A stretch of 54,559 nucleotides of DNA, from assembly GCA_021847645.1 (NCBI GenBank), contig JAJZQG010000023.1:1-54559 (forward strand), read 5' to 3'. Position numbers and translations under genes: made by a program. Shown piece after piece: positions 8,376 to 17,246 of this stretch; positions within the stretch are counted from its first letter, which is position 1, and the number at the start of each line of letters is the position of its first letter. The DNA comes from Myxococcales bacterium (GTDB lineage: Bacteria; Myxococcota_A; Polyangia; Polyangiales; Polyangiaceae). The notes below the pieces were generated by a model. That model had not been told where the DNA came from, made no database searches, and saw only the letters and a program-made list of their open reading frames with translations.

Positions 8376-9767
8376 ATGCCCCGTTTCCGATTCGCACCCA
8401 CGATCGCGGTGACCGGACTCCTGCTCTGGACATCCCACGCCGCGGCGTCCGGCTTCGCGACAGCGCGCTTCGGCGGCGAATACGGCTACCCGCTCACCAA
8501 CAACCCCACAGCCGTCTACTACAACCCTGCCGGCCTCGCCCAGGCCAACGGCATCCACCTGTTCGTCGACGGCAACCTGGCATTCCGACAGGCCGCCTAC
8601 GAGCATATCCCCGGCGCGACCGATACCGGTCCCACCGCGGCCTGCAAGAACCCCGAGTGCGCGTCGGCCAACAACGGCGAGGCCACGTTGACCAACGTGC
8701 TCGTTTCGCCCATGTTGGGCGCTTCATGGAAGTTTCTCCCGCATACCGTCGCTGGCGCCGCCTTCTACGTTCCCTTCGGCGGCATCTCCATCTGGGACAA
8801 GAACAACGTCTACAAGAACGACACCCGCTTTGCCGGCCCGTACGACAGCCCGGCTCGCTGGTACTCCATCAATGGGGAAATCAAGTCCACCTACCTGTCC
8901 CTGGCTCTCGCCCAGGAATTCCCCTCCATCGGCCTGAGCATCGGCGTCTCTGGCAGCGCCATCCAGTCCGTTATCGATACGATCCGGGCGCGCAACGCCG
9001 ACGGTACCAACGATATCGAACATGAGGGCCGCTCCTATCTAGATGTCAGTGGCTGGCAGCTCGGCTTGGGCGCCGGCGCGATCTGGGAAGCCCAGCGCGA
9101 TCACGTCTGGCTTGGCGCCTCGTACCAGTCCCGCCCCAACGTCTCGGGCGGCATGCACCTGAAGGGCACCATCGCCACCAAGCTCGGGTCCAATCCCACG
9201 CAGGGCCCGGTCTCAGCCTACCAGGACCTGCCCGACATCATTCGCCTTGGCGCTCGCTTCCGCCCGAACACCACGACCGAGTACCGCATCTTCGGCGATA
9301 TCACTCGTTGGAGCGCGTTCAAAGCCCAGTGCATCGCCGACGGCGACAACGGCAGCTGCGGCGTGAACCCGGACGGCACCGCGGTGCCCGATACCCAAAC
9401 GGCGCAGAACCTGCCCCGCAACTGGAAGGATTCGTTCGGCGTGCGAGCCGGCATGAGCTACTGGGCTCGTCCCGATGCCGAGCTGATCCTCGGCGCTGGC
9501 TACGACTCCAACGCCATCCCCGACCAGACCCTCGACCCCGCCCTCATGGATTTCGACGATATCTCCTTTGCCGTGGGCGGCCGCTTCCACTTGCTCGATC
9601 CCCTCTACGTCGCCGTCACCGGAACCCACTTCTTCTACATCTCCCGCAACACGGCCGGCAAGAATACCCTCGCTACCTACCAGACGCCTTCTCGTAGCCC
9701 CGACTCCGGCGGCAACTACAGTCAGTCGATCAACGTCCTGAACGTCAACGTCGAAGCCGTGTTCTGA
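8376..9767 (+). CDS. OmpP1/FadL/TodX-family outer-membrane transporter
   Basis: 463 residues, close to FadL length. A signal peptide ends near AAASGF, and the mature N-terminus has the family's NNPTAVYYNPAGLAQ sequence (the NPA motif of the hatch domain). Many alternating aromatic strands follow, with terminal strand NVLNVNVEAVF ending in Phe as in outer-membrane barrels. FadL proteins pass hydrophobic compounds such as fatty acids or aromatics through the outer membrane. ATG 8376 has AAAGGAT 8 nt upstream; the longer frame from 8259 begins inside the promoter and lacks a leader. Monocistronic. Substrate cannot be predicted. Confidence 0.88.
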   Translation: MPRFRFAPTIAVTGLLLWTSHAAASGFATARFGGEYGYPLTNNPTAVYYNPAGLAQANGIHLFVDGNLAFRQAAYEHIPGATDTGPTAACKNPECASANNGEATLTNVLVSPMLGASWKFLPHTVAGAAFYVPFGGISIWDKNNVYKNDTRFAGPYDSPARWYSINGEIKSTYLSLALAQEFPSIGLSIGVSGSAIQSVIDTIRARNADGTNDIEHEGRSYLDVSGWQLGLGAGAIWEAQRDHVWLGASYQSRPNVSGGMHLKGTIATKLGSNPTQGPVSAYQDLPDIIRLGARFRPNTTTEYRIFGDITRWSAFKAQCIADGDNGSCGVNPDGTAVPDTQTAQNLPRNWKDSFGVRAGMSYWARPDAELILGAGYDSNAIPDQTLDPALMDFDDISFAVGGRFHLLDPLYVAVTGTHFFYISRNTAGKNTLATYQTPSRSPDSGGNYSQSINVLNVNVEAVF

Positions 9768-10335
9768 CACGCTGCCGCCGAGTCGCGCAGCGGGCACGAT
9801 ACCCTTGCTGCAACGGGATCGGCGTCTGCGCGCCGCCCGCGCCACCCGTGCACTGCGAGCGGTTGGTGATCGAGCACTGCCCCCACGCGCCCGACGGCTC
9901 GCAGGCCGGCCTCGTTCCTCCGCAGCCTGCGTCGGAGCCGCATCCCGCGCGCGCGCTCGCGACCGGTGTCGTGCCCGAGCAGTCGGACGACGCCACGCAC
10001 TTCACGCAGTTCTTCGGAGATGCAGTTGTCAGGCAGAACGGCGTCGGCGCCGCGCAGTCCGCGTTTGCCGCACGATGAGCCGCCACGACACTCGTGGGAG
10101 GTGAGCCCGGGTCGCCGCCGTTGCCTTCGGGGCGCGTGTTCTCCTGCAGCGAGCGCTGCGCGCGTTCGCGATGCAGCGTCTTGCTCGCACTGGCCGTCTC
10201 CGGACGCTTCTGTCTTGCCGCCTGCGTTGGGGCCGGACGCGACCCGGATCGACCCGGGCACGCCGGTCACGCCCGCCGGCAGCGGGTCGATGAGTACGAC
10301 GTTGAATGCGGTTTGTATCAGACGTCAGCGAGAGT
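9768..10335 (-). pseudogene. Decayed remnant of a DUF11 / Cys-rich repeat surface protein
   Basis: Two pieces of a former exported protein survive in different frames. Directly after the ompA stop (about 10330-10170) one frame reads TAFNVVLIDPLPAGVTG then PGSIRVASGPNAG and SGDGQCEQD, which matches the DUF11 conserved-repeat pattern. From about 10140 to 9745 another frame reads ENTRPEGNGGDPGSP, then NADCAAPTPFC, CVKCVASSDCSG, CGSDAGCGGTRPACEPSG and CSITNRSQCTGG, a Cys-rich repeat typical of myxobacterial surface proteins. The frame change between them, the missing start and the loss of regular cysteines further on indicate decay. The 5' part was probably removed when or before ompA came to lie here. 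Confidence 0.65.
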
Positions 10336-10342
10336 CTTCGCG

Positions 10343-12133
10343 CTACTTGCCTGGCGGCACCCCTGGGGCCGGCGGCGTGCTCGACGGTGCCGTGCCGCCC
10401 GTCTGCTTGCGCTCGACGATGTGGAACTCGACGCGACGGTTTTTCTGCCGGCCGGCTTCCGTGTTGTTGGTATCGATGGGCTTCTCTTGGCCGAAGCCCT
10501 GAGCACTCAGGCGGTCCTTCGCAATGCCGTGATCGGTGAGCCACTTCATCACGGCCTCGGCGCGGCTCTGGCTCAGCGTCTTGTTGTAGGCCCTCCCACC
10601 GCGATTGTCCGTGTGGCCTTCGATACTCACCTTCGCAATTTCCGGGTGATCGCGCAGGATCGACAGGACAGCGTTGAGCACCGGCTCGCTCTCCGGCCGG
10701 ATCGTCGCCTTCGCCGTGTCGAACTCGATCCGCTCCAGGATCCTGATCTCCGTCGCGGTGACCTCCACCTTCGGGCAACCATTCTTCTTCGGATTCGGGT
10801 CCGCCTGCCCGAACTGGTCCGGGCACGCGTCCTCCGCGTCCGGGATCCCGTCCTTGTCCCGATCGGGCGGCGGCGGCGGACATCCGTTGAGCTTCGGATC
10901 GTCGCTCTTGACGCCTGGCACGTCGGGACACGCATCCTCGCTGTCCGGGATGCCGTCCTTGTCTCGGTCCGCCGGCGGCGGCGGGCAACCGTTGGTCTTC
11001 GGATCACTCGTCTTCACTCCCGGCACGTCCGGGCATGCATCCTCGCTGTCTGGGATGCCGTCCTTGTCCCGGTCCGCCGGCGGCGGCGGGCAACCGTTGG
11101 TCTTCGGATCGCTCGTCCTCACGCCAGGCACGTCCGGGCACGCATCCTCGCTGTCGACGATGCCGTCGTGATCGCGGTCCGCCGGCGGCGGGGGCGCTGC
11201 CTCGATTCCCGGCGCCCACTCCACCGACGCCAGCACGCGCAACTGCGGCGCGCCGAATCCGCGCGTCAGCCCGGGCCCCACGCCCGCACCGATGCGCCAG
11301 TCTTCGGCCACCCGGTAGTGGCCACCCAGGATCACCTCGAACGGCGTCGTCTTCTTCTTGAAGAACCCGTCGCCCGAGTCGCTGACCACCGTCGAGCCGA
11401 ACACCTCCGGACCCACCGTGAGCTTGTGATTCACCAGCCGAAGTCCGGCCGCCGCGGCGAAGGTCATCTCCGTGCCGAACGGCGTATTGTCGAAGTTCTG
11501 GTTCAGCGTGCGAATCTGCAGGCCCAGCCTCCCTGCGTACGTGAAGATGCCCGCGTCGCCCGCTGCCATCAACCGCGGCACGATGCGCGCCTTGCCATCC
11601 CCCGTGAAGGCCTGCCGGCTGCCCGTCGGCGCGAACACCTGCACACCCGCCGCTGCCGTGAAGACTCCCCCGTATTGCCCGAGCAGCCGCACGTCCGCGC
11701 CAATCCGCAAGTCGCCAATGTTCGCCCCGTTCTTCGTCGAGACCGTCGCCCCGCCCAACGAGCTCTGCTCGCCCTCGAGAACCAAGCCGATGGGTAGATT
11801 CACGCCGAGACGGAGCCGGTCCCACAAGATGATGTTGCCGCCCACGTGCGCGAACAGCTGGTTCTTGACCAGCGCGCTCACCTCTTCGCCCGTCGCCTTG
11901 TCGTAGACCACCAGCGGCTTGTAGGCCCAGTCGCCGACCACCCCCACGGCCGGACGCATGTTTCCGCGCAGGTCGAGCGACTCTGCGGCGAACCAGTCGC
12001 TACCGCGTTCCGACGGATCGAATCGGTCGAGTGCGAAGCCGGAGATCGTGGCGTCCTGCGCCTTTGCGCCGCCCGACACGGTCACGGAGAGGACAGCGAG
12101 GAGGGGGTATACGACGCGATAAGTAGTCTTCAT
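10343..12133 (-). CDS. OmpA-family protein with thrombospondin type 3 repeats
   Basis: 596 residues. A signal peptide (MKTTYRVVYPLLAVLSVTVSGGAKA) is followed by a membrane beta-barrel-like domain of about 300 residues, and then four calcium-binding TSP3-type repeats (DRDxDGIxDSEDACPD). The OmpA C-terminal peptidoglycan-binding domain comes next (IEFDTAKATIRPES, IEGHTDNRGG, LSQSRAEAVMKWL, NRRVEFHIV), with a Pro/Thr-rich tail. Such proteins link the outer membrane to the cell wall. ATG 12133 was chosen for the leader and AGGTG upstream; the longer frame from 12178 adds residues before the leader. Single gene. Family assignment is firm. Confidence 0.9.
   Translation of the reverse strand: MKTTYRVVYPLLAVLSVTVSGGAKAQDATISGFALDRFDPSERGSDWFAAESLDLRGNMRPAVGVVGDWAYKPLVVYDKATGEEVSALVKNQLFAHVGGNIILWDRLRLGVNLPIGLVLEGEQSSLGGATVSTKNGANIGDLRIGADVRLLGQYGGVFTAAAGVQVFAPTGSRQAFTGDGKARIVPRLMAAGDAGIFTYAGRLGLQIRTLNQNFDNTPFGTEMTFAAAAGLRLVNHKLTVGPEVFGSTVVSDSGDGFFKKKTTPFEVILGGHYRVAEDWRIGAGVGPGLTRGFGAPQLRVLASVEWAPGIEAAPPPPADRDHDGIVDSEDACPDVPGVRTSDPKTNGCPPPPADRDKDGIPDSEDACPDVPGVKTSDPKTNGCPPPPADRDKDGIPDSEDACPDVPGVKSDDPKLNGCPPPPPDRDKDGIPDAEDACPDQFGQADPNPKKNGCPKVEVTATEIRILERIEFDTAKATIRPESEPVLNAVLSILRDHPEIAKVSIEGHTDNRGGRAYNKTLSQSRAEAVMKWLTDHGIAKDRLSAQGFGQEKPIDTNNTEAGRQKNRRVEFHIVERKQTGGTAPSSTPPAPGVPPGK
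10773..11199 (-). repeat. Four tandem TSP3-type repeats within the OmpA gene
   Basis: Four in-frame units of about 36 residues (108 bp), each PPPPxDRDxDGIxDxEDACPD plus a spacer ending NGCP. The middle two are nearly identical at nucleotide level, which suggests recent duplication or gene conversion. Acidic DxDxDG loops are expected calcium ligands. Confidence 0.85.
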
Positions 12134-12866
12134 CTTTCGCACCTGCTCTGGAAAGTCGCGTGCACGTCCGCAGCCCATGAAACCGAGAGGTGAGTATCGG
12201 CCGGCGCCTCCCGGGCTTCAAGACCTTCCTGGAGCACCGATTCCTTCGCCTCGGAGGTAGCCGCAGATTGCGCAGAACATCGCAGAAGTAGAGGGAGCTT
12301 GCCGGGGCGATCCCATCGGCATGGTGCGACGATCTCCAAAGACTGCGCGCACCTGACGCAAGGGCCCGACCCTATTTCTGCGTCCTTCTGCGTTATCTGC
12401 GGCTGCCCTCCGCCACGCCCAGGACGCCGAAGGAATCGGTGCTCCAGGTGAAGCACCGGGCCGTTGGCCCGCCACGGGCCGTCGCCCGCAACCCGACCGG
12501 CTGCTCCCTGGTATCGTGAGGCGTCCGGCGCAAGTGACCGAATTCGTCCATCGCCCGGAAAGGCAGATTCTGGTGGGCGCGTGTGAGGAGGCGGTGGCCA
12601 TGCCGAGATCCCCGCGGCGCGAATCGCGCCGGTCCTGCGTCCGCAGCAGCAAAGCGCAGGCCAGCCCCCGCCAGCCCCGCCGCTAACGAATCGACGGCCC
12701 AATGGCCGGGTTCGCCCACCGCTGGCCTCTCCGGGATGAGGTCGTCGTCTCGCACCCCAGGCAGCAGCTGCGGACTGTTGTCCTCACGCGTTCACTCCGC
12801 TCCGAAGCCGAGCGACACGCGCCCACAATTCCTCTATCATGCCGCTTCTTGCGCGAGGAGCTCGTG
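12134..12866. other. Intergenic region, 733 bp, between divergent ompA and protease genes
   Basis: No convincing coding sequence on either strand. It holds the divergent promoters, not individually identifiable, and the inverted-repeat element at 12228-12448. The rest shows no recognisable structure. Confidence 0.6.
12228..12448. repeat. Inverted-repeat element, MITE/REP-like
   Basis: A perfect 21-bp inverted repeat forms the ends (12228-12248 and 12428-12448; core CGAAGGAATCGGTGCTCC on the right arm). Just inside, both arms carry an imperfect CGCAGAT/CGCAGAA phased repeat (about 12250-12290 and 12365-12410), so the arms pair imperfectly over about 60-80 bp. The centre (about 12292-12360) is unrelated. 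There is no transposase gene. The phased CGCAGA units resemble dispersed intergenic repeats found in many high-GC genomes. Confidence 0.6.
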
Positions 12867-14675
12867 ATGACTCGATTCCGTTCTGTGGTCCCCCTGGTCG
12901 CTCTCGGATCCTTGATCGCGTGCTCGCTGTCCGCGTGCTCGCAGGAAACGGGCCTCGTGTCCCCGCCCGAGCGCGTCACCCATGAAGCGTATCCCATCCA
13001 GGGCGGCTACGCCGACGCCAACACCAAGGCCGCCGTCGGCATCTATCGCTACCAGAACGGCCAGGTCGCGGCCGCCTGCTCAGGCACCCTCATCGCCCCC
13101 AATGTGGTCCTGACCGCGCGCCACTGCGTCGCCTCCATCAACGGCGACGCGAGCAACTGCACCAGCGGAGCCACGTTCGGGACCACGTGGCCCGCCAGCC
13201 AGATGCTGGTGTTCAACGATCAGACCGTGTCCAGCCAAACGTTCTACTACGCCGTCAGCCAGATCATGGTTCCCACCGAGAACCGCACGTGCGGCCGCGA
13301 CGTCGCCCTGCTCATCCTGTCCCAGAAGTTCAGCGCGAGCGTCGCGACGCCCATCGAGCCGCGTATCGAAGAGCAGCCTCACGTCAATGAGTCGTACGGC
13401 GCGGTCGGCTACGGCAACACGTGCGGCACGTGCCAGGACGGCGGACAAGCGCGCAATCGTCGCGACAACCTGCAAGTCGCCTGCATCGGCTCGTGCGGAT
13501 ACCCGCAGTATGCCGCTGCCGAGGAATGGTGGGGCGGCGACGGCGTCTGCTCCGGCGACTCCGGCGGCCCGGCCCTCGACTCGCAAGGTCGTCTCATCGG
13601 CGTCGCATCGCGCGCCGGGGTCACGAACAATACCTGTGTCGAATCCATTTATCAGCGTGTCGACTCCGAGAGCCAGCTGATCATCGACGCCGTCATCCAG
13701 GGCGCGAGCGTGGGTGGCTACAGCCCTCCCGCTTGGACCGCCTACGACGGGGGTGCGGGGGGCTCCACCCAGAACTGCGGCGACTGCATGAATGGCTCCG
13801 TGGTGCCGGGCGAGGCGTGCAACGCCGCGTGGACCAGTTGCACCAACAACGCCGACTGCACGGCGTTTGTCCAATGCACGCAAGGGTGCTCCGACAATGC
13901 CTGCACCGTGGGCTGCTACCAAGCCCACCCCGCCGGCGCCCTCCTGTATGGCGCGGTCAACACCTGCTTGTGCAACACCGCCTGCACCCAGATCTGCGCC
14001 ACCGAATGCGCCGTGCCCCAGTGCGGATTCGCTATCAGCGACGCGACCTGCAATGGCTGCTTCCAACAAAGTTGCTGCTCCGAGGGTCACGCTTGCGCGG
14101 CGAATACTGCTTGCTACGACCTGGTCGTCTGCGAATCGACGTGCACCACGCAGACCTGCATCGGCTCCTGCCGCACCGGCTACCAGCCCGGGACTACGTT
14201 GTACGACGCACTCGCCGCTTGCCTCGGCTCCAAGTGCGGCACCGAGTGCGGCGGCGGTTCGGGTGGCAGCGGTGGCTCGGGTGGAACGGGCGGCGCGGGT
14301 GGAACGGGTGGAACGGGCGGAACGGGCGGCGCAGGAACCGGTGGGGCGAGCGGGACCGGCGGCCTGGGTGGGACCGGCGGCTCCGCCGGTGCGGGTACCG
14401 GAGGCGCGGCGACCGGTGGTGACGGCGGCAATCCAGGCGGCATGGGCGGCGCCTCCAACGCCGGCTCCGGCGGAGATCCCGGCACGGGCGGCGACTGGCC
14501 CGATGCCGGCGTCGACGCTGCACCGCAGGCTGGCAACGATCTCCAAGTCCACGACGGCTCCGGTTGCGGCTGCCGCGTCTCGTCGTCCGATTCCTCCAGC
14601 CCTCTTGCCCTCTTCGGCTCCCTCGGAGCCCTCGTCCTCGTCGCGTCCCGTCGCCGGCGACACGCTCACCGCTAA
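12867..14675 (+). CDS. Trypsin-like serine protease lipoprotein with MYXO-CTERM anchor
   Basis: 602 residues. Lipoprotein leader (MTRFRSVVPLVALGSLIACSLSAC), then a trypsin domain with the full triad: TARHC (His), RDVALL (Asp) and CSGDSGGPA (Ser). After about residue 295 comes a Cys-rich region with many C-x(n)-C pairs, then a long Gly/Ser/Thr linker (GGSGGSGGTGG...). It ends in a MYXO-CTERM signal: SGCGCRV, a hydrophobic stretch (LALFGSLGALVLVA) and SRRRRHAHR. MYXO-CTERM proteins are processed and moved to the cell surface. ATG 12867 has GAGGAG 6-8 nt upstream. Having both a lipobox and a C-terminal sorting signal is notable. Cleaves proteins outside the cell, substrate unknown. Confidence 0.9.
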   Translation: MTRFRSVVPLVALGSLIACSLSACSQETGLVSPPERVTHEAYPIQGGYADANTKAAVGIYRYQNGQVAAACSGTLIAPNVVLTARHCVASINGDASNCTSGATFGTTWPASQMLVFNDQTVSSQTFYYAVSQIMVPTENRTCGRDVALLILSQKFSASVATPIEPRIEEQPHVNESYGAVGYGNTCGTCQDGGQARNRRDNLQVACIGSCGYPQYAAAEEWWGGDGVCSGDSGGPALDSQGRLIGVASRAGVTNNTCVESIYQRVDSESQLIIDAVIQGASVGGYSPPAWTAYDGGAGGSTQNCGDCMNGSVVPGEACNAAWTSCTNNADCTAFVQCTQGCSDNACTVGCYQAHPAGALLYGAVNTCLCNTACTQICATECAVPQCGFAISDATCNGCFQQSCCSEGHACAANTACYDLVVCESTCTTQTCIGSCRTGYQPGTTLYDALAACLGSKCGTECGGGSGGSGGSGGTGGAGGTGGTGGTGGAGTGGASGTGGLGGTGGSAGAGTGGAATGGDGGNPGGMGGASNAGSGGDPGTGGDWPDAGVDAAPQAGNDLQVHDGSGCGCRVSSSDSSSPLALFGSLGALVLVASRRRRHAHR

Positions 14676-14681
14676 TCGTTT

Positions 14682-15161
14682 TCAGGTCGCTGGAGCGCGC
14701 GCCACGTCCCCCGCCGTGGCTCCCGTCGCTTTGAGGTAGTCCGACGGAGCGATCACGATCTGGCACCCGCGGACGCCCGCGGACACCGCGATAAACTCGT
14801 GCAGTACGAGGGTCTCGTCGACCACGACCGGGTAGTCTTTCCTGGCAGCGAGCGCGGTGACGCCGCCGCGCACATAGCCGGTCAAGGGCTGCACTTCCTT
14901 GAGCGGGACCGTGTCGACCTTCCGATTGCCACTCAGGCGTGCAGCGGCCTTCAGGTCCAGCTCCGAGTCCGCGGGAATCACCGCGAAGAATACCCCTGTC
15001 CTGTCCCCTCGCACCACGAGCGTCTTGAAGACCTGCGCGGCTGGCAATCCCACCTTGCGCGCCACCTCGGAGGCCGGCACGTGCTCCGCACCGGGATCGT
15101 ACTCGCGCAGCTCGTAGGCGATTCCCAGGCGATCGAGCATGCGCGCGGCGTTCGTCTTCAC
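14682..15161 (-). CDS. ybaK: Cys-tRNA(Pro)/aminoacyl-tRNA deacylase, YbaK/EbsC family
   Basis: 159 residues, the typical size. The start MKTNAARMLDRLGIAYELREYD, FKTLVVRGDRTGVFFAVIPA, LDLKAAARLSGNRKVDTVPLKEV and TGYVRGGVTALAARKDYPVVVDE are the conserved YbaK signatures, including the catalytic Lys in FKTLV. The enzyme clears mischarged Cys-tRNA(Pro) in the cytoplasm. Last gene of a three-gene operon; its ATG overlaps the glycosyltransferase stop by 4 bp (ATGA). Its end lies 6 bp from the convergent protease stop. Confidence 0.92.
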   Translation of the reverse strand: MKTNAARMLDRLGIAYELREYDPGAEHVPASEVARKVGLPAAQVFKTLVVRGDRTGVFFAVIPADSELDLKAAARLSGNRKVDTVPLKEVQPLTGYVRGGVTALAARKDYPVVVDETLVLHEFIAVSAGVRGCQIVIAPSDYLKATGATAGDVARAPAT

Positions 15162-16258
15162 GGCGCCACCGGCTGGGGCTTCTCATAGAAGCGGCAATTG
15201 GCCTCGATGCGCGCCCGGTCCGCCGGCGGCAAGTCGGCCGTGGAGAGGAGCCTGCGCTCCACCGCCAGCGCCTCCCCGGGCTTCCCTGCGTAGTACGCGC
15301 ACACCGCGTACTCGTCCTCGGCCCTCCACGCATACACCGCTTCATCCAGAAACAGGATGTCCTCTGGGCGGGGTGTCTTGCGCGCCTGGTCGGCAAATAT
15401 CACGGCCGCGTGCGGCTGGCCCTGCAGACGCAAGTGGCGCGCCAGCTCGCACAACGCTTCCGCGCGCCGCGGGCGCGCCTGGTAGGCCCGCAGATAGGCG
15501 TCGATCACGGGCCCGAGCTTCTGCCCCAGGCGCTCGCGCAGCACCCCCGACTGGTACAGCGAGTAGTACACCTCCTCCTCCCAGCCCCCCATCGTCGCGC
15601 GCTTCTCGTACGTCTCCAGTGCCTTGTCGAGCATCAGCGCGTCCCGGTAGCTCTGCGCCAGGTAGAACACGTACCGCCGGTTGTCCGGCTCCTTGCGGAG
15701 CGCCGCCTCCAGCACCGAAGCGTCGTGCCGGTACTTCGCAATCGGGTCCGCGTTCCGAGCGCTGTCGAAGAATCCCTTCGTGACGATGCCCGTCAGCCGC
15801 ATCGTCTGGTGCGCTACATCGCAGTCAATCGCCTCGTGCAGCACTCCCTTGTAACGGAAAGGCAGGTCGCCCCGCACCAGCTGCGTCAACCAGAACGTCG
15901 TCCCCGACTCCCCCGCCACGTGCTGGATCTGGTAGGCATCGCTCCGCAGCTCGGGCATCGCGAACCGCTCCTGGGGAATCATCACCTCGTCCGCGTCGAT
16001 GATTAGGATATAGTCCGCCTTGCCCCGCGCCAGCTGCAGCGCCTCCGTGCGGTTGTGCCCGAAGTCCACCCAGGGACGCTCGTGGAGCTCGCCGGGAATC
16101 GCGCGCAAGTACAACTTGATCAGCTCCTGCGTGCCGTCCGTCGAGCCCGTGTCCACGATGACCCAGCTGTGGATGTACGGCTTGACCGAGTCGAGGCACC
16201 GACGGATGACCCGCGACTCGTTCTTCACGATCATGTTGAGACAAATCGTCTGACCCAC
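15158..16258 (-). CDS. Family 2 glycosyltransferase with C-terminal TPR-like helices
   Basis: 366 residues. The N-terminal GT2 domain starts GQTICLNMIVKNES and has the nucleotide-binding VIVDTGSTDGTQ and the DxD site LIIDADEV. The second half (YRHDASVLEAALRKEPDNRRYVFYLAQSYRDAL...) is helical and TPR-like. Such SunS/WaaE-like transferases glycosylate lipids, peptides or proteins; donor and acceptor are not predictable. I chose GTG 16258: GAGG lies 6 nt upstream, it is 10 bp after the MBL gene stop, and protein before it is not GT-like. Overlaps ybaK by 4 bp. Confidence 0.85.
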   Translation of the reverse strand: MGQTICLNMIVKNESRVIRRCLDSVKPYIHSWVIVDTGSTDGTQELIKLYLRAIPGELHERPWVDFGHNRTEALQLARGKADYILIIDADEVMIPQERFAMPELRSDAYQIQHVAGESGTTFWLTQLVRGDLPFRYKGVLHEAIDCDVAHQTMRLTGIVTKGFFDSARNADPIAKYRHDASVLEAALRKEPDNRRYVFYLAQSYRDALMLDKALETYEKRATMGGWEEEVYYSLYQSGVLRERLGQKLGPVIDAYLRAYQARPRRAEALCELARHLRLQGQPHAAVIFADQARKTPRPEDILFLDEAVYAWRAEDEYAVCAYYAGKPGEALAVERRLLSTADLPPADRARIEANCRFYEKPQPVAP

Positions 16259-16268
16259 GTGACCTCGA

Positions 16269-17081
16269 CTACACCTTGAGGGGCTGCGCCGAACAGTCCC
16301 TTGGCGCGACATGAAGAGGGATCTCGTTGCCCAGGATGCTCCGGTGGGTGCGCAGCGCCAGCGTCGGGTCGTTGTTCTGCCCCGACAGGTGCGAAAGACA
16401 AGCCCAGCGCAGGCCGGCTCCGGCATGCCGGGCGATCAACTCCGCCGCCTCGAGGTTCGACAAGTGACCCCTCGGCCCCTGGATCCTGCGCTTCAGATGC
16501 GCCGGGTATCCGCCTTCCCGCAGCATCGCCGGATCGTAGTTGCTCTCCAGAAAGACGCCGTTCAGCCCGCCGATGACTTCCCCCAACCCATCGAAGCAGT
16601 GCCCCAGATCCGTCAGCACTCCCAGCCGCCGCCCTCGGTGCCCCACCACGAATGCCACGCCCTGCGTGCCGTCGTGCGGCGTGGGCACCGTCTCGATCGT
16701 CAGGCTTCCAACCCGCAGCTGCGCGCCCGGCCGAAAACACTGGATGTCGCCCATCGCGCCGAGCGCGAACCGACGGCGCGCCGCGCCCAGGCTGCCCTCC
16801 GTGATGTACACGGGTACCTTCAGCTTCCGCTGCACAACCCCCACATGCCGCACGTGATCGCCGTGATCGTGCGAGATCAAGATCGCCGAGATGCGCGACG
16901 GATCCCGTCCGTGCTCTGCCAGACGCTCGCGCAGCAGCGTCGCCGAAATCCCTGCGTCGATCAGCAACGCGGTGGTTTCGGTCTCGATGTAGATGCAGTT
17001 GCCCGCACTGCCCGACTGCAGGGCGATCGCCGTGATCGTCGCCGCACTGCTCATCCCGAGCTGCAGTTGGGCCGCGCTCAT
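16269..17081 (-). CDS. MBL-fold metallohydrolase, YycJ/WalJ-like
   Basis: 270 residues. Begins TAIALQSGSAGNCIYIE, typical of the YycJ/WalJ/VicX group, with the metal site SHDHGDH (H71, H73, D75, H76), TPHDGTQG (His), LTDLGHCFD (Asp/His) and a late His in CLSHLSGQNN. Cytoplasmic phosphodiesterase or nuclease activity is likely; YycJ relatives act in DNA mismatch repair or wall signalling. Start taken at ATG 17081 with GGAG upstream; ATG 17054 is possible. First gene of an operon with the glycosyltransferase and ybaK. Confidence 0.85.
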   Translation of the reverse strand: MSAAQLQLGMSSAATITAIALQSGSAGNCIYIETETTALLIDAGISATLLRERLAEHGRDPSRISAILISHDHGDHVRHVGVVQRKLKVPVYITEGSLGAARRRFALGAMGDIQCFRPGAQLRVGSLTIETVPTPHDGTQGVAFVVGHRGRRLGVLTDLGHCFDGLGEVIGGLNGVFLESNYDPAMLREGGYPAHLKRRIQGPRGHLSNLEAAELIARHAGAGLRWACLSHLSGQNNDPTLALRTHRSILGNEIPLHVAPRDCSAQPLKV

Positions 17082-17246
17082 GGCCGCTCCGGACCGATGG
17101 CGGGCAGGGGGGCGCACCCCGCGCCAATTCCGCTTGCCAACCGGAGCCTTTCCAACGCATGGTGGCTCCCCAGGCGGCACCGGGTCTCGGCCCGGATTTG
17201 CCCAACCGGAATTGTCACCAACCTTCTCTTGCCCCGGAGTCGCAAC

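Noticed and set aside
13080..14669. Minus-strand frame of 529 codons opposite the protease
   Set aside because: Ala/Gly/Val-rich antisense of the Gly-rich linker and trypsin domain; the sense strand has leader, catalytic triad and MYXO-CTERM.
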